A stretch of 38,993 bases of DNA from Deinococcus ruber (GTDB taxonomy: Bacteria > Deinococcota > Deinococci > Deinococcales > Deinococcaceae), in the NCBI RefSeq assembly GCF_014648095.1, contig NZ_BMQL01000043.1:1-38993 (forward strand), read 5' to 3'. The notes beneath the pieces are model-generated. The model had not been told where the DNA came from, made no database searches, and saw only the letters and a list, made by a program, of their open reading frames with translations. Shown here piece after piece: positions 16,076 through 26,857 of the stretch. A program made the translations under genes and the position numbers. Each line of letters begins with the position of its first letter. The stretch's first letter is position 1.

Positions 16076-17572
16076 TTACCGTGCGTCTGAAGCGCTGGCG
16101 ATGTCCGGGAAGTGCAGCCGCTGTACCGCTGCGGCGTGCTGCTGTTTGGCCCGCCCGGTTTCGAGTGCTTGAATCCCGCTGCCGTGTGGCCGTAGCGCAT
16201 CCACCGCTGCGGGCAGGGTCGGATAGAACCCGGCGGCAGGCATCGCCAGGATCGCTGCGCCTTCGGCTGCGCCCGGCTCCTGCTCCTGAGCGGAACGCTG
16301 CACGGCTGCGCCCAGGGCACCCGCGACCAGCCCCAGCCAGAAGTCGCTGCGGGCACCGCCGCCCGTCGCTAGGAACGAGGCCGGGTGCGCGAGCGGTTTC
16401 ATGATCTCGAAGGTGTCCGACAGGGCCAGCACGGTGCCTTCCAGCAGCGCCCGCACGAGGTGGCCGCGCCCATGCGCCAGACTCAGCCCGGTGAAGCTGG
16501 CCCGCAGATCCGGGTTCATCCACGGGCTGCGTTCGCCCGACAGGTACGGCAGGAAGGTCACGCCGTCTGCGCCGTCGGGGATAGCTGCCGCTTCTGCCAG
16601 CAGGGTATCAAAGCTGGTGTCCGGGGCCAGTCGGTCGCGGAACCACTGAAGCGCACCTGCCGCGCTCAGGGTGACGCCCAGCAGGTTGTATCCGCCGTCT
16701 GCGTGGGCAAACAGATGAACCCGGCCCTCGGGGTCAGGCGTGGGCTGGGCCAGCGGCGCGAACAGCACCCCGGACGTTCCCAGACTGACGCTGCCGATCT
16801 CGGGCCGCCCGGATTGCAGCCCCAGGGCAATGCCCGCCGCCGCGTTGTCACCGCCGCCCGCCACCACCGGAAGCCCCGCCGGAAGCCCGGTAGACGCCGC
16901 CAGTTCTGCTGTCAGCTTGCCCACCACGTCCCACGAGTTCAGCACCTGCGGAAACAGCGAAGCTGGCAGATTCAGCGCGTCCAGTACGTCCTGATCCCAC
17001 TGTTTGGTCGCCAGATTCAGCGCCCCGACGCCCGACGCGTCCGAGGGTTCGGTGGCTATCTGCCCGGTCAGCACGTAGGCCAGATAATCCTTGGGCAGCA
17101 GCACATGCCGCGTCCGGGCAAAGGCGTCAGGTTCGGCCTGCCGCAGCCACAGCAGCTTGGGAAGTTGGAATCCGGTCACGGCGCGGTTGCCGGTGCGGGC
17201 GATCAGTTCGGCGCGGGGCAGGCTGCGCTCAATCTCCTGCACGGCGTCGGCGGTGCGCTGGTCGTTCCACAGTGGAGCCGGGCGAATCACCTCGCCGTGT
17301 GCGTCCAGAAACACCGCGCCGTGCATCTGCCCGCTCAGTCCCAGGGCCAGCGGGGTGTGTCCGGCAGCCTGAAGGTGAGCGCTCACTTCGCGCAGGGCGT
17401 TCAGCGTGGCCTGCACCCAGTCGTGGGGGCGCTGCTCTGTCCAGCCGGGCTGCGGTGTCAGAAGGGGATAGGTGTGGGTGGCCTGCGCGAGCGTCTGTCC
17501 ACTCAGGCTCAGCGCCACCACTTTGACCCCGCTGGTGCCCAGATCAAGACCCAGGGTGACGGAAGCCGCCAC
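16076..17572 (-). CDS. xylB: Xylulokinase
   Basis: Phosphorylates D-xylulose to xylulose 5-phosphate, feeding the pentose phosphate pathway. This FGGY-family kinase has 498 residues, the usual length. It shows the phosphate-binding start [15 protein letters not shown] (residues 7-21), [21 protein letters not shown] with the catalytic-type Asp, the second-domain motif [20 protein letters not shown] and [15 protein letters not shown] 17572 begins three bases after the xylA stop, so the two genes are closely coupled. It is the last gene of the operon before a terminator hairpin. Confidence 0.93.
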   Translation of the reverse strand: MAASVTLGLDLGTSGVKVVALSLSGQTLAQATHTYPLLTPQPGWTEQRPHDWVQATLNALREVSAHLQAAGHTPLALGLSGQMHGAVFLDAHGEVIRPAPLWNDQRTADAVQEIERSLPRAELIARTGNRAVTGFQLPKLLWLRQAEPDAFARTRHVLLPKDYLAYVLTGQIATEPSDASGVGALNLATKQWDQDVLDALNLPASLFPQVLNSWDVVGKLTAELAASTGLPAGLPVVAGGGDNAAAGIALGLQSGRPEIGSVSLGTSGVLFAPLAQPTPDPEGRVHLFAHADGGYNLLGVTLSAAGALQWFRDRLAPDTSFDTLLAEAAAIPDGADGVTFLPYLSGERSPWMNPDLRASFTGLSLAHGRGHLVRALLEGTVLALSDTFEIMKPLAHPASFLATGGGARSDFWLGLVAGALGAAVQRSAQEQEPGAAEGAAILAMPAAGFYPTLPAAVDALRPHGSGIQALETGRAKQQHAAAVQRLHFPDIASASDAR

Positions 17573-17575
17573 GAC

Positions 17576-18742
17576 TTACCGGACGCCCAGCAGCAGTTCG
17601 ATGGTGAGCTGATCGAGCTGTTCCAGGCCCGGCCCGCGTGCGCCCAGCATCGCCCGGTCAACACTCCGGGCCTTGAGCGCCTGCGCCTTCTCGGGGGTGA
17701 ATCCCCGGCTCAGTGTCTCCAGTTCGCTGTCCTGCACACGGTACGCCTGAAGCGCCGCCTGAATCTCGCTGTCCTCGTCAAACTGCCGGGCTTTTTCCTT
17801 CAGGATCAGGTAGGTGCGCATGCAGCCCCGCGCAAACGCCCACACGCCCGCTTCGTCCTCGGTGCGCAGCGCGTGGGCGTCGAACTGCTTTGGCCCGGCG
17901 TAGCCGCTGTTTTCCAGCAGCTTGACCAGCATGAAGGCGGTCTTGATGTTCTCGGCCCCGAAGCGCAGATCCTGATCGAAGCGGCCCATCTTCTGATCGT
18001 TCAGATCGATGTGGAACAGCTTGCCCGCGTCGATGATCTGGGCCACCGCATGCGCGAAATTCAGGCCTGCCATGGTGTCGTGGGCAAATTCCGGATTGAC
18101 GCCGAAGAGGTCGGGTTGATCGAGCGTCGGAATGAAGCCCAGCATGCTGCCAGCGGTGGGAAAGAAGATGTCGCCGCGCGGCTCGTTGGGCTTGGGTTCC
18201 AGCGCGAAGCGGTAGCCGTAGCCCTGCGACTGGCTGTATTCGGCCAGAAAGTTCAGACTGTCGCGGAACCATGCCAGGGCGTCGAGGAGCTTGCCGCTCG
18301 CATCGACTTCGGTGCCCTCACGGCCCCCCCAGAAGACGTAGGTGGTCGCGCCGAGTTCGTGGCCCAGGTCCATGCTCAGCATGGTCTTTTGCAGCGCGTA
18401 GGCACGCACGCGGGCATCGGCGGAGGTAAACGCGCCGTCTTTGAAGGCGGGGTCGGAGAACAGGTTGGTCGTCGCCATCGGCACCACCAGTCCGTGACCT
18501 GACAGCGCGGCCCGGAAGTCGCTCACCAGTCGGTCGCGTTCGGCGGCGCTGGCTCCAATCGGCACCAGATCGTTGTCGTGCAGGTTGATGCCGTACGCGC
18601 CGAGTGCGGCGAGCTTCTGGGCGATGTACGGAGCGCTCATAGGTTGACGGGTCGGCTCACCGAAGGGGTCGCGGCCCACGTTGCCGACGGTCCAGAGGCC
18701 GAAGGTGAATTTATCTGCGGGGGTGGGAGTGTAGTCGGTCAT
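17576..18742 (-). CDS. xylA: Xylose isomerase, class I
   Basis: Converts D-xylose to D-xylulose with two divalent metal ions. The 388 residues match the short class I enzymes of actinobacteria and Thermus/Deinococcus rather than the roughly 440-residue class II. Visible elements are [10 protein letters not shown] with His55 and Asp58, [11 protein letters not shown] (136-146), [11 protein letters not shown] (181-191) with metal-binding Glu182, [11 protein letters not shown] with His221, and [17 protein letters not shown] with the Asp ligands. ATG 18742 has AGGAG nine bases upstream. It follows the ABC ATPase gene on the same strand with a 74-base gap, and xylB follows. Confidence 0.95.
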   Translation of the reverse strand: MTDYTPTPADKFTFGLWTVGNVGRDPFGEPTRQPMSAPYIAQKLAALGAYGINLHDNDLVPIGASAAERDRLVSDFRAALSGHGLVVPMATTNLFSDPAFKDGAFTSADARVRAYALQKTMLSMDLGHELGATTYVFWGGREGTEVDASGKLLDALAWFRDSLNFLAEYSQSQGYGYRFALEPKPNEPRGDIFFPTAGSMLGFIPTLDQPDLFGVNPEFAHDTMAGLNFAHAVAQIIDAGKLFHIDLNDQKMGRFDQDLRFGAENIKTAFMLVKLLENSGYAGPKQFDAHALRTEDEAGVWAFARGCMRTYLILKEKARQFDEDSEIQAALQAYRVQDSELETLSRGFTPEKAQALKARSVDRAMLGARGPGLEQLDQLTIELLLGVR

Positions 18743-18816
18743 GGTGGGTGCTCCTGAAAGGGGGAATGGGTCTGCCTGCTGTGCCAGTCGGCTTTCTCAG
18801 GACTGCGCGGAAGCGG

Positions 18817-19599
18817 TCAGGCGGGGGTGGCGCGGCTGCGGGCAACCTTTCCGGCGATGATCATTTCCAGCACCTCGTCCTGGGTGATCTCGGCGCTCAG
18901 GGCGCTGCCGACCACCTTGCCGTTCTTCATCACGGTCAGGCGGTCTGCCAGATCGAACACGTCGTGCATGTCGTGGCTGATCAGAAAAATCCCCACGCCT
19001 TCCTGTTTCAGCGACTGAATCAGTTCGTTCACCTGGGCGGTTTCCTGTGGCCCGAGCGCGGCGGTCGGCTCGTCCATGATCAGCACCCGCGCTTTGAAAT
19101 AGATGGCGCGGCTGATGGCGATGCACTGACGCTGCCCGCCCGACAGGTTGAAGACTGGCTTTCTCAGGTCGGGCAGATTGACTTTCAGGCGGTCGAGCAC
19201 CTTGCGCGATTCGAGTTCCATGGTGTCTTCGTCGAGCACGCCGCCCCGCAGCAGCTCGCGTCCCAGGAAGATATTGGCGGCCACGTCGAGATTGTCGGCC
19301 AGCGCGAGATTCTGATAGATGGTCTCGATGCCCAGGCGCTGCGCGGCGCGGGGGCTGCCCAGCTGCACTTCCTGGCCGTTCATCAGCACCTGTCCGGCGT
19401 CGGGAGTATACGCGCCCGACAGCATCTTGATAAGCGTGGATTTCCCGGCTCCGTTGTGGCCCAGCAGTGCCAGCACCTCGCCGGGCATCAGGTGGACACT
19501 CACGTCTTCGAGCGCGTGAATGCCGCCGAAGCTCTTGAAGATATTGCGCGTCTCGATGAGCGGCAGAACCGAAGTGGGCGTGTGGTTGGGCGATGTCAT
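18817..19599 (-). CDS. Sugar ABC transporter ATPase, single-domain (FrcA-like)
   Basis: Powers xylose import with the permease and binding protein encoded upstream. The 260 residues form one ATPase domain: Walker [10 protein letters not shown] (47-55), a YQNLAL Q-loop, signature LSGGQRQ (152-158), Walker B VLIMDEP (172-178) and the switch His in SHDMHDV. XylG and RbsA ATPases usually carry two fused domains (about 500 residues), while FrcA of the fructose system has one, so this one probably acts as a homodimer. ATG 19599 overlaps the permease stop (ATGA). The symbol xylG would be a functional guess from the neighbours. Confidence 0.9.
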   Translation of the reverse strand: MTSPNHTPTSVLPLIETRNIFKSFGGIHALEDVSVHLMPGEVLALLGHNGAGKSTLIKMLSGAYTPDAGQVLMNGQEVQLGSPRAAQRLGIETIYQNLALADNLDVAANIFLGRELLRGGVLDEDTMELESRKVLDRLKVNLPDLRKPVFNLSGGQRQCIAISRAIYFKARVLIMDEPTAALGPQETAQVNELIQSLKQEGVGIFLISHDMHDVFDLADRLTVMKNGKVVGSALSAEITQDEVLEMIIAGKVARSRATPA

Positions 19600-20816
19600 T
19601 TGAGTCTCCGCTTCTGAACTACCACGTCGAGCGTCACGGCCAGCATCAGCACCAGGCCCTGCACCACGTTCTGCCACGCACTGGGCAGGTCGAGCAGCAG
19701 CATGCCGTTGATCAGGCTCGCCATCAGCACCGCACCCAGAAACGCGCCCGGAATGCTGCCACTGCCGCCCGACAGCGACGCGCCGCCGATCACGGCGGCC
19801 GCGATGACGCTCAGTTCGGCCAGCGTACCGGTCGAGTTGGTGCCGGCGTTCAGGCGGGCGGTCTGGATGGCACCAGCCAGGGCTGCCAGCAGGCCCATCA
19901 GCCCGAAGACCATGACCGTCAGGCGGGTGGTGTTGATACCGGCCAGCCGCGCTGCCTCTGGGTTGCCGCCGTAGGCGAACACGTACCGTCCGAAGCGGGT
20001 GGCACGCACCACCCACATCATCAGGGCCGTGACCGCCAGCATGATGATGACCGGCACCGGAATGCCGCGTGGTTGGCCGCTCCGGGGGTCGGCGTAGCCG
20101 TTCATGACCAGCACGAAGCCCAGCACCAGCAGCAGGCTCGCCCCGGTCACCACGCCCTGAAGCAGCGGCGTGCGGTTGGGAAGGCCGCGCCGCGCCCGCT
20201 GCTGAAACGTGCGGAGGTCGGACACGACGATCACGGCCATCAGCAGCACCCCGACGATCCAGCTCCACAGGCCGCCAATCGAGCCGTTCAGCCCGCCGCC
20301 CAGAATCTGAAAACTGTCACTCAGCGGGGCCACCGTCTGACCGCTGGTCAGCAGCCACGCGCCGCCCCGGAAGATCAGCAGGCCGCCCAGCGTCACGATG
20401 AACGACGGCACGCCGAGCCGGGCGATCCAGGTGCCCTGAACGACGCCGATCAGCCCACCGATCACCAGGCCGATCAAGAGCGTCAGCACCGCTCCCCACC
20501 AGGTATCCTGCGGAAAGAAGCGGGAATTGATGACCGCCATCGCCATGCCGCTGAAGCCCAGAATCGAGCCGATGGACAGGTCGATGTTCCGCATCACGAT
20601 AATCAGCACCATGCCGCTGACCATCACGCCCACCGACGCCGTCTGAACCGACAGATTCCACAGGTTGCGCGAGGTCAGGAAGATGCCGCCGGTCAGCAGG
20701 TGAAAGGCAATCCAGATGATGGCGATGGCCAGCATCATGAACAGCAGGCGGCTGTCGATTCCGAGTCGGGCGAGGACTGGAATTCTGGGAACCGCCGTTG
20801 TGTTGACGTGTTGCAT
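19596..20816 (-). CDS. xylH: Xylose ABC transporter permease
   Basis: 406-residue inner-membrane permease of the CUT2 (BPD_transp_2) class. About ten helices are seen, with the family blocks [61 protein letters not shown] and [21 protein letters not shown]. The last is the coupling region that contacts the ATPase. A long periplasmic stretch, [13 protein letters not shown], and a 400-residue length are typical of XylH rather than RbsC. GGAGAAGG precedes ATG 20816. It is separated from the binding-protein gene by a 77-base gap that contains a hairpin, and its stop overlaps the ATPase start. Confidence 0.92.
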   Translation of the reverse strand: MQHVNTTAVPRIPVLARLGIDSRLLFMMLAIAIIWIAFHLLTGGIFLTSRNLWNLSVQTASVGVMVSGMVLIIVMRNIDLSIGSILGFSGMAMAVINSRFFPQDTWWGAVLTLLIGLVIGGLIGVVQGTWIARLGVPSFIVTLGGLLIFRGGAWLLTSGQTVAPLSDSFQILGGGLNGSIGGLWSWIVGVLLMAVIVVSDLRTFQQRARRGLPNRTPLLQGVVTGASLLLVLGFVLVMNGYADPRSGQPRGIPVPVIIMLAVTALMMWVVRATRFGRYVFAYGGNPEAARLAGINTTRLTVMVFGLMGLLAALAGAIQTARLNAGTNSTGTLAELSVIAAAVIGGASLSGGSGSIPGAFLGAVLMASLINGMLLLDLPSAWQNVVQGLVLMLAVTLDVVVQKRRLK

Positions 20817-20845
20817 GCCTTCTCCAGTGTGCAGGGTGAAAACAA

Positions 20846-20876
20846 CCGGGGAACAGACGTCGCGTCGTTTCCCCGG
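20846..20876 (-). terminator. Attenuator-like hairpin between binding protein and permease
   Basis: An 8-bp perfect stem, CCGGGGAA (20846-20853) with TTCCCCGG (20869-20876), begins 17 bases after the xylF stop. On the minus strand it is followed by TTGTTTTC. Such a partial terminator would lower permease and ATPase expression relative to the binding protein, which is needed in excess. Confidence 0.6.
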
Positions 20877-20893
20877 CTGTCTCGCTAGAAACG

Positions 20894-21940
20894 TTACTTA
20901 CAGGCAGCGGGCGTCAGTGCGCCGGTCACACCGTTACAGATCTCGGCCTTGGTGGCCCACTTGGCGCTGATCAGCACGCCCAGATTGCTCTTGGTAATAA
21001 CAACAGGCTTCAGCAGGATGCTGTTGACCGTGACCTTCTTGGGGCCGCCGTTGAAGGTGCCGCTGCCCGCAATCGAGGCGAGTTTGGTGCCTCCGGCCAG
21101 CTGCACCGCGATTTTGGCCGCCTCGGTGCCCAGGGTGCGCGAGTCCTTCCACACGGTTCCGGTCTGGAGTCCCTTGGCAATCCGGTTGAGGGCGGCCTTG
21201 TCGGCGTCCTGCCCAGAGATCGGCACCTTCCCGGCCAGTCCCACGCTGGCGAGGGCTGCCACTGCGCCGCCCGCCGTGCCGTCGTTGGACGCGACCACCG
21301 CGTCGATCTTGTTCTGGTTGGCGGTCAGCAGCTGTTCCATGTTGCGCTGCGCCACTTCCGGTTGCCAGCCTTCGGTGAACTGGCTGCCGACATTCTTGAT
21401 CGCGCCCGACTTGATGGCCTTGTCGAGCACTTCGAGCTGTCCGGCGTACAGCAGCGCGGCGTTCGGATCGCTGGGGCTGCCCTTGATGAAGGCGTAATTG
21501 CCTTTGGGCTTGGCGGCCAGGATCATTTTGGCCTGAAGGCGACCCACTTCCTTGTTGTCGAACGAGATGTAAAACGCCCACGGGTCTTCGATCAGGCGGT
21601 CATACGACACCACCGGAATGCCGTCGGCTTTGGCCTTGCTGATGGCGGGCAGCACCGCCTCGCTGTCCTGCGCCAGCACGATCAGCACGGTGGCTCCCCG
21701 CGTCACCAGACTTTCGATGTCGGACAGCTGCTTTTCGTTGGAGCTCTGGGCGTCGGCGCTGATGTACGTCGCGCCCATCTTGGCGAGCTGCGCCTTGATG
21801 GCCGCCTCGTCGGTCTTCCAGCGCTCCTCCTGAAAGTTTGACCAGCTCACGCCGACCACCACCGGCTTCTGCGCGAGCGCCGGGGAACTCAGAAGGGAAA
21901 AGCCGAGCAGGGCAGTCATGAGCATTGCGTTACGTTTCAT
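20894..21940 (-). CDS. xylF: Xylose-binding protein of the ABC transporter
   Basis: 348-residue periplasmic sugar-binding protein. The signal peptide [20 protein letters not shown] ends near ALAQ. The mature part shows [65 protein letters not shown], a [13 protein letters not shown] hinge and [17 protein letters not shown] with GQDADKAA, the pattern of XylF. ATG 21940 with AGGAG upstream was chosen because the leader begins there; the frame extends to 21976 without a ribosome site. It is the first gene of the xylose operon, with a promoter and palindromic operator upstream. Confidence 0.92.
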   Translation of the reverse strand: MKRNAMLMTALLGFSLLSSPALAQKPVVVGVSWSNFQEERWKTDEAAIKAQLAKMGATYISADAQSSNEKQLSDIESLVTRGATVLIVLAQDSEAVLPAISKAKADGIPVVSYDRLIEDPWAFYISFDNKEVGRLQAKMILAAKPKGNYAFIKGSPSDPNAALLYAGQLEVLDKAIKSGAIKNVGSQFTEGWQPEVAQRNMEQLLTANQNKIDAVVASNDGTAGGAVAALASVGLAGKVPISGQDADKAALNRIAKGLQTGTVWKDSRTLGTEAAKIAVQLAGGTKLASIAGSGTFNGGPKKVTVNSILLKPVVITKSNLGVLISAKWATKAEICNGVTGALTPAACK

Positions 21941-22045
21941 GGAACTCCTGTAGAGCCTGCTGCCTGTTGGCAACAAGAGAGGCTGGCCGAGAGAGGGCGT
22001 CTCAGCGTGACGTCCCGCTGATGATCGTCAACGGGCAACAGATTG

Positions 22046-22073
22046 CGAAATCGATTTCGTAACTGCCATTATA
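22046..22073 (-). promoter_or_regulatory. xylF promoter with LacI-type operator
   Basis: On the minus strand a perfect TATAAT -10 box (22068-22073) is followed, at the expected start site, by the 14-bp perfect palindrome CGAAATCGATTTCG (22046-22059), with the central CG usual for LacI-family operators. A bound repressor there would block the xylFHG-AB transcript. The divergent lacI-type gene starts at 22181, so the site could also affect its own expression. The -35 box is weak. Confidence 0.7.
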
Positions 22074-22180
22074 CACCGTTCCTGCCAGATGGGAAGGGGA
22101 TAAAGACCGTGAAGACGGTCAAGGCGAGCGAACAGGCGGTGTACTGTGTGGATGGCCGCATTTCCACGTAGCATGCAGGC

Positions 22181-23215
22181 ATGACGGTGAAGATCAAGGA
22201 AGTGGCGCTGGCAGCGGGCGTCAGTTCTGCGACCGTTTCGAAGGTGCTCTCGGGACGGACAGGCTACGCTGTGCACGCCGCCACTGCCGAGCGGGTGCGG
22301 CAGGTGGCGCTCGATCTCGGCTACGTACCGGACGCGGCGGCTCAGAATCTCAGAACGCGCCGCAGTGGACAGCTGGGCGTGGTGCTGGAAGCGGTCGGAT
22401 CGTCGGAACCCGACAGCCTGCTGGGGGGCGTGACCGCCGGAAGCGCCGTGCGCCGCACCTTCGACGGGGCCATCATGGCGGGCCTGAACGACGCGGCGCG
22501 TGAGTTGCAGGTGCCCGCACTGGTGGTGTATCCGGGGGGCAGTACCTCGCCGCTCAGCTACCTGGATGGCCGGGTCGACGGTCTGCTGGTCAGCTGCGAC
22601 CCGCTGCGTGGACATGGCCTGCTGGAAGCGCTGCGCGGCACGCCCCTGCCGGTGGTGGCCCTGTGGACCGAGACGGTGCCGCCCGGCATCAGCGGCGTCG
22701 ATGTCGATCATCGGCAGGGCGGCGTGCTGGCGACCCGCCACCTGATCGACCTGGGCCACCGCCAGATCGCCTTTTACGGGGGCGGGCAGGCGAGTGGCGT
22801 CGAGCATTTCGGCAGACGGGAACTCGGGTATCAGGACGCGATGCGGGCCGCCGGGCTGCCTCCGCAGCGGGCGATCCACGAGGGCGCTCAACTGGTCGCA
22901 GCGGTGCGGGACGCGCTCGTCAGTGCCGTGTTTGCCGAGACCGATCTGGCCGCCGCAGCGGTGCTTCAGGCGCTGTCACAGGCAGGGCTACGCGTTCCGG
23001 AAGACGTGTCGCTGGTGGGCTTCGACGACATCCTGGGCGCGGAATACATCGCGGGCGGCCTGACCACCGTGTACCACCCGGCAGCAGAAATGGCGGCTGA
23101 GGGCGTCCACGAACTGATGCGGCTGCTTCAGGGCGGGTCTCCGTCGCAGCGGCTGCTTGCGCCACGCCTGATCGTGCGCCGAAGCGCCCAGGCACGGACA
23201 GCCGCAGCACGGTAA
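22181..23215 (+). CDS. LacI-family transcriptional regulator of the xylose operon
   Basis: 344 residues. The N-terminal LacI helix-turn-helix is VKIKEVALAAGVSSATVSKV (residues 3-22), with the hinge helix region PDAAAQNLRTRRS (about 51-63). A periplasmic-binding-like sugar-sensing domain follows, with GVDVDHRQGGVLATRHLIDL and LVGFDDILGAEYIAGGLTTV, the standard subdomain joins. It is divergent from xylF with the palindromic operator in the 240-base gap, so it is the probable xylose-responsive repressor. The role is inferred from position. Xylose operons in many bacteria use ROK-family XylR instead. The ribosome site is weak, and the promoter may overlap that of xylF. Confidence 0.88.
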   Translation: MTVKIKEVALAAGVSSATVSKVLSGRTGYAVHAATAERVRQVALDLGYVPDAAAQNLRTRRSGQLGVVLEAVGSSEPDSLLGGVTAGSAVRRTFDGAIMAGLNDAARELQVPALVVYPGGSTSPLSYLDGRVDGLLVSCDPLRGHGLLEALRGTPLPVVALWTETVPPGISGVDVDHRQGGVLATRHLIDLGHRQIAFYGGGQASGVEHFGRRELGYQDAMRAAGLPPQRAIHEGAQLVAAVRDALVSAVFAETDLAAAAVLQALSQAGLRVPEDVSLVGFDDILGAEYIAGGLTTVYHPAAEMAAEGVHELMRLLQGGSPSQRLLAPRLIVRRSAQARTAAAR

Positions 23216-23226
23216 CGCAGCTGCAC

Positions 23227-23265
23227 AGAGAGCGCCCGGGCGCACCACTTTCGCCCAGGCTCTCT
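23227..23265. terminator. Hairpin between converging genes
   Basis: AGAGAGC (23227-23233) pairs with GCTCTCT (23259-23265), continued inward by GGGCG with CGCCC after a small internal loop. It lies 12 bases after the LacI-type stop and before the 3' end of the converging GH5 gene. It may serve both directions. Confidence 0.55.
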
Positions 23266-23317
23266 CTTCCTGAAATCCGTCCTGCCCCGCTCGCCCCGTC
23301 CTTGACCAGACGGCAGC

Positions 23318-24817
23318 TTATCCCGGCAGCGAAGGGGCACTGCCGCGTTCTGTGATGTGCGGCTGCCGCATGTGTTTTGACAGCACCTCCGCCAGACCGG
23401 TATTGACGATGCAGTTTTTGAACTCGAACGACGCCATCACCGTCTCGATCTCCGCGTCGCTCAGGCCCTGGAAGAGCTGCACATACGGGTTGATCAGCAG
23501 GTGGCCGACGTAATGGTCGAAGGTGGCCTGACCCAAAAAGCGCCGATTGGGGCCAGGCTCGATCGACGGGTCCTGAAGCGTGTCCTCGATGATGGCCGCG
23601 AGTTCGGACAGTTTGGCCTTGGCGGGTGTGGTCGGCAGCCAGCCCATCCAGAAATCGGTGTCGAGCTGCGCCTTCAGCTGCAACGAGGGCGCAACCCGCC
23701 GGATGTACGAGGAGTTCGGGTCGAGCGTCACGAGGCCCATCACACCGACGTCTTTGTACGTCCAGGTGGTCCAGTGTGCGCCGAATTCCTCGAACACGCT
23801 GATCTGATCGTCGATGGCCCTCAGGCGACTGGCGAGATCGTCGCCGGGGCCGTTGTACACCGAGCCAAACTCACCGATCCACAGCGGAACGTTGTGTTGC
23901 TGAGTAAAGCGCGTGCCCTCCTGGGCCGCGAAGATCTCGCGCTGCAACTCGCGGTTCCATTCCTGCTGCGTCACCTGGGCGGCAAACGAGCCTTCGAATC
24001 CCTGAAACATGCCGGGATACGCGCCCGGCCCGAAGCCTGCCGCCGAGTAGTTGTGGCTGGAATACACCAGATTCTCGGCAAACGGAGCGTCGAGGCCGGA
24101 AAAACGGGTCGAGAACAGGTCGCCTTCCAGCACGATGATGTGATCGGGATCGACCTCGCGGATGGCGGCGACAGCGCGGCGGTACACGCTGTTCATGACG
24201 CCCCAGTCGGGGCTGTAGGTGTTGCTGCCGAATCGGCCGTCTGGCGCGTTGCTGACCGGCTCGTTCATGATGTTGTACGCCGCCACCCATTTATTTCCCC
24301 GGAAGCGTTCGGCCAGCGCCGTCCACAGATGAATGAAACGCTCCTGAAAGTGGGCATGCTGCCAGAAGAGCGTGTTGCGGCTGGCATTGTCGCTGTGCCA
24401 GTCGGTGTTCTGCCAGCCCTGAACCGCGTGCAGATCGAGAATCGCGTACAGGCCGTGCCGCGCACACATCTCGACGGCCCGCTGCACCCGCGCAAAGCCG
24501 TCTTCCAGCAGTTCGAAGGGCCGCAGATCGTTCTCGAAGGAGCGGTAATTCAGCGGAATCCGCACGACGGTCGAACCCAGAGATTTGAGGAACGCCAGAT
24601 CGTCGTCCGAGAAGAAATGGTGCTGCATACGGTCGAAAAACAGGTCGGTCTTCTCGGGGCCGAGCGTGTCGCGCATGCTGCGTTTCAGCACGTGTTCGGC
24701 ACCGGGATAGCCGTTGATGAAGTTTTCGAGGTGCAGCCAGCCCCCGGTGCAGGTGCCGCGCCACTGGACTGGCTGCCGATGTTCGTCGGTGATGATTCCG
24801 TTTCTGACCTGTAACAT
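23318..24817 (-). CDS. Glycoside hydrolase family 5 (beta-glucanase type), intracellular
   Basis: 499 residues. A GH5 TIM-barrel fills about residues 1-380, with [27 protein letters not shown], the acid/base Glu186 in [15 protein letters not shown], and the nucleophile Glu316 in LWIGEFG followed by [12 protein letters not shown]-terminal extension of about 120 residues has no family I recognise. There is no signal peptide, so it acts on imported oligosaccharides. It starts at the second ATG (24817), because GGAGGA sits six bases before it and abuts the first. It is the last gene of the LacI/CUT1 operon. Substrate (cello- or other beta-gluco-oligosaccharide) is inferred from family and context. 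Confidence 0.85.
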   Translation of the reverse strand: MLQVRNGIITDEHRQPVQWRGTCTGGWLHLENFINGYPGAEHVLKRSMRDTLGPEKTDLFFDRMQHHFFSDDDLAFLKSLGSTVVRIPLNYRSFENDLRPFELLEDGFARVQRAVEMCARHGLYAILDLHAVQGWQNTDWHSDNASRNTLFWQHAHFQERFIHLWTALAERFRGNKWVAAYNIMNEPVSNAPDGRFGSNTYSPDWGVMNSVYRRAVAAIREVDPDHIIVLEGDLFSTRFSGLDAPFAENLVYSSHNYSAAGFGPGAYPGMFQGFEGSFAAQVTQQEWNRELQREIFAAQEGTRFTQQHNVPLWIGEFGSVYNGPGDDLASRLRAIDDQISVFEEFGAHWTTWTYKDVGVMGLVTLDPNSSYIRRVAPSLQLKAQLDTDFWMGWLPTTPAKAKLSELAAIIEDTLQDPSIEPGPNRRFLGQATFDHYVGHLLINPYVQLFQGLSDAEIETVMASFEFKNCIVNTGLAEVLSKHMRQPHITERGSAPSLPG

Positions 24818-24862
24818 GAACATTCCTCCGGTGGACTGTAGTGAGGGGCCAGCGAAGCCCGG

Positions 24863-25714
24863 TTATCCCTTGATCGCCCCCGCCATCAGGCCGCTGACCA
24901 TCCGTTCCTGACCGAAGATATACACCACGATCAGCGGCAGGGCCGTCAGGGTCACCACCGCCAGCACCGCTGGAATGTCGGAGCTGTACTGGCCCTGAAA
25001 ATCGAAGATCGCCAGCGGGAGCGTGCGGTGGCCCGGCGTCGAAGTCAGGACGTAGGCGAAGATGAATTCGTTCCACAGATTGATGCCGTTGTAGATGCCG
25101 ACCGTGACCAGGCCGGGGCGGGCCAGCGGAAAGAAGATGCGGGCATAGGTGGCGAACGGGCCGCAGCCGTCGATCTGCGCGGCTTCCTGCAACTCACGCG
25201 GAATCTGGCGCATGAATTCGGTCAGGATGAAGATCGAGATCGGCAGGCTGAACGCGACGTATGGCCCGATCAGCGCGAACGCGGTGTCGTACAGGTGGGC
25301 GGCGCGGGTCATCAGATAGATTGGAATCAGGGTGACGTGGACGGGCACGATCAGACAGGCCACCACCAGTCCGAACAGCAGCCCGTTCAGCCGGAAGGGC
25401 AGACGGGCCAGCGCGAAGGCCGCCAGACTGCTGAGAAAGAGCGTGAGTGCCACCGACACGGCCACCACGAACACACTGTTCCACAGATACCCGAGGAAGG
25501 GGCCGTGCAGCACGGCAGCGTAGTGACTCCAGTCGAGCGTGCGGGGCCACGCCCAGGCCGGGGTGCTGTAGGTATCCGCCTGGCTTTTCAGGCTCAGCAG
25601 CACCATGATCAGGAAGGGCAGGGCCGTGACCAGCAGCCAGATCAGCGTCAGCAGCGCTCCTGGCACGCGCCGCACAGTTGCCCAGAAACGGGAAGGCCGG
25701 GGAACACGCTGCAC
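24863..25714 (-). CDS. CUT1 sugar ABC permease, MalG-like
   Basis: About 283 residues with six membrane helices. The family blocks are seen: [30 protein letters not shown], then the EAA coupling loop [20 protein letters not shown] that contacts the ATPase, and [25 protein letters not shown] is directly before ATG 25720 but six bases before GTG 25714, so the GTG is preferred; ATG 25720 would overlap the preceding stop (ATGA). It pairs with the MalF-like gene upstream to form the membrane channel of an oligosaccharide importer. Confidence 0.88.
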   Translation of the reverse strand: MQRVPRPSRFWATVRRVPGALLTLIWLLVTALPFLIMVLLSLKSQADTYSTPAWAWPRTLDWSHYAAVLHGPFLGYLWNSVFVVAVSVALTLFLSSLAAFALARLPFRLNGLLFGLVVACLIVPVHVTLIPIYLMTRAAHLYDTAFALIGPYVAFSLPISIFILTEFMRQIPRELQEAAQIDGCGPFATYARIFFPLARPGLVTVGIYNGINLWNEFIFAYVLTSTPGHRTLPLAIFDFQGQYSSDIPAVLAVVTLTALPLIVVYIFGQERMVSGLMAGAIKG

Positions 25715-25716
25715 GT

Positions 25717-26643
25717 TCATACCTCCGTCTGGTAGCGGCGTGAGAGGCGGAGAGCGGCGCTGGCGGCCACCACCACGATCAGGAACATGGCGCTCGAAAC
25801 GGCGGCTCCGTAGCCGATGTTGAAGGCGCTGAAGACCGTGCGGTACATGTAGGTCGCCATTACCTCCGAGGAGCCGGACGGCCCGCCCCCGGTCATGACA
25901 TACACCAGATCGAAATACCGCAGCGAGCCGATCAGCGACAACACCGCCGCCGTTCGTACCGTTCCCTGAAGGAAGGGCAACGTGATGCGCCAGAAGATGA
26001 CTCTGGGCGAAGCGCCGTCGAGCGTGGCGGCCTCGCGCAGTTCGTCGGGCATGCTCGACAGCCCGGCCATAAACAGCAGCATATAGAACGGAACGCTCTG
26101 CCAGCACACCACCGCGATGACCGAGGCGAGGGCGAACCGGGGGTCACCCAGCCAGTCCTGCGCCAGACCGTCCAGATGCAGGCTCCGCAGCGCCGTGTTA
26201 ATCGCGCCGAAATTCGGATCGTACAGGTCGCGGAAGACCGTGCCGATGGCGACGCTCGACATCAGCAGCGGCAGGACGTAGATGATTCGCAGCGCCACCG
26301 AGCCGCGTGACGCCCGGCTGAGCGTGACGGCCAGCAGCAGGCCCAGCGGCAGCTGAATCAGAATCGAGAAGACCGCCAGCAGCGCGTTGTTGCCCAGCGC
26401 TCTGAGAAACACCGCGTCGCGGCTGAGATCGAGCCAGTTGCTCAGTCCGACGTCACGGGCGGTGTTGCCCAGCCCGTTCCAGTTCACGAACGACAGCCGG
26501 AAATTGGCGACCAGCGGGTACAGCAGAAACAGGGCCAGCACCACCATGGCGGGCGCGATGAAGGCCGCCGCCGTCCAGTCCTGACGCTGATGTAGGCGCG
26601 TGCGGGTGGGCGCGGCGGTGTGGGGTTTGGAAATCAGACTCAA
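25717..26643 (-). CDS. CUT1 sugar ABC permease, MalF-like
   Basis: 308 residues from TTG 26643 (AAAGGAG eight bases upstream); the frame also allows a start at 26673 inside a purine-rich, non-conserved stretch. Six helices: the first begins at [20 protein letters not shown], then [20 protein letters not shown] and [20 protein letters not shown]. The EAA loop is [20 protein letters not shown], followed by ITLPFLQGT. This is the first permease of the CUT1 heterodimer. It follows the binding-protein gene after a 214-base gap with strong hairpins and overlaps the MalG-like gene downstream. Confidence 0.88.
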   Translation of the reverse strand: MSLISKPHTAAPTRTRLHQRQDWTAAAFIAPAMVVLALFLLYPLVANFRLSFVNWNGLGNTARDVGLSNWLDLSRDAVFLRALGNNALLAVFSILIQLPLGLLLAVTLSRASRGSVALRIIYVLPLLMSSVAIGTVFRDLYDPNFGAINTALRSLHLDGLAQDWLGDPRFALASVIAVVCWQSVPFYMLLFMAGLSSMPDELREAATLDGASPRVIFWRITLPFLQGTVRTAAVLSLIGSLRYFDLVYVMTGGGPSGSSEVMATYMYRTVFSAFNIGYGAAVSSAMFLIVVVAASAALRLSRRYQTEV

Positions 26644-26755
26644 GGCCCGGCTCCTTTCGCCGCTGGACCGCACGGCGGGGGAAATGACCCGTCAGGCCGT
26701 TTCCCCAAGAGCAGTTCTCCGAATTACGGCCTCATCGGAACAGCACCGCCGATGC

Positions 26756-26835
26756 CTCCATTCTCCGTCCTGCTCATTCAATTCACTCGCTCCGCTCGGG
26801 CAGAAGAATGGAGAACACCACGCCATTCTTCTGCC
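26756..26835 (-). promoter_or_regulatory. Competing hairpins between binding protein and permease genes
   Basis: A perfect 13-bp stem, GGCAGAAGAATGG (26799-26811) with CCATTCTTCTGCC (26823-26835), encloses an 11-base loop. The same arm at 26805-26813 (AGAATGGAG) can instead pair perfectly with CTCCATTCT at 26756-26764, so the transcript can fold in two mutually exclusive ways. It lies in the 214-base gap after the binding-protein stop. No T-tract follows the 13-bp stem, so mRNA protection or attenuation is more likely than plain termination. Confidence 0.6.
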
Positions 26836-26857
26836 AAATGCTCTGGGGTTCGTCGGC

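Noticed and set aside
16385..18502. 705-residue plus-strand frame
   Set aside because: Antisense to xylB and xylA, both of which carry complete catalytic motifs.
19593..20888. 431-residue plus-strand frame rich in His and Gln
   Set aside because: Antisense to the xylose permease. The residue bias is that of reversed hydrophobic codons.
23501..24814. 437-residue plus-strand frame
   Set aside because: Antisense to the GH5 gene, with no motifs or ribosome site.
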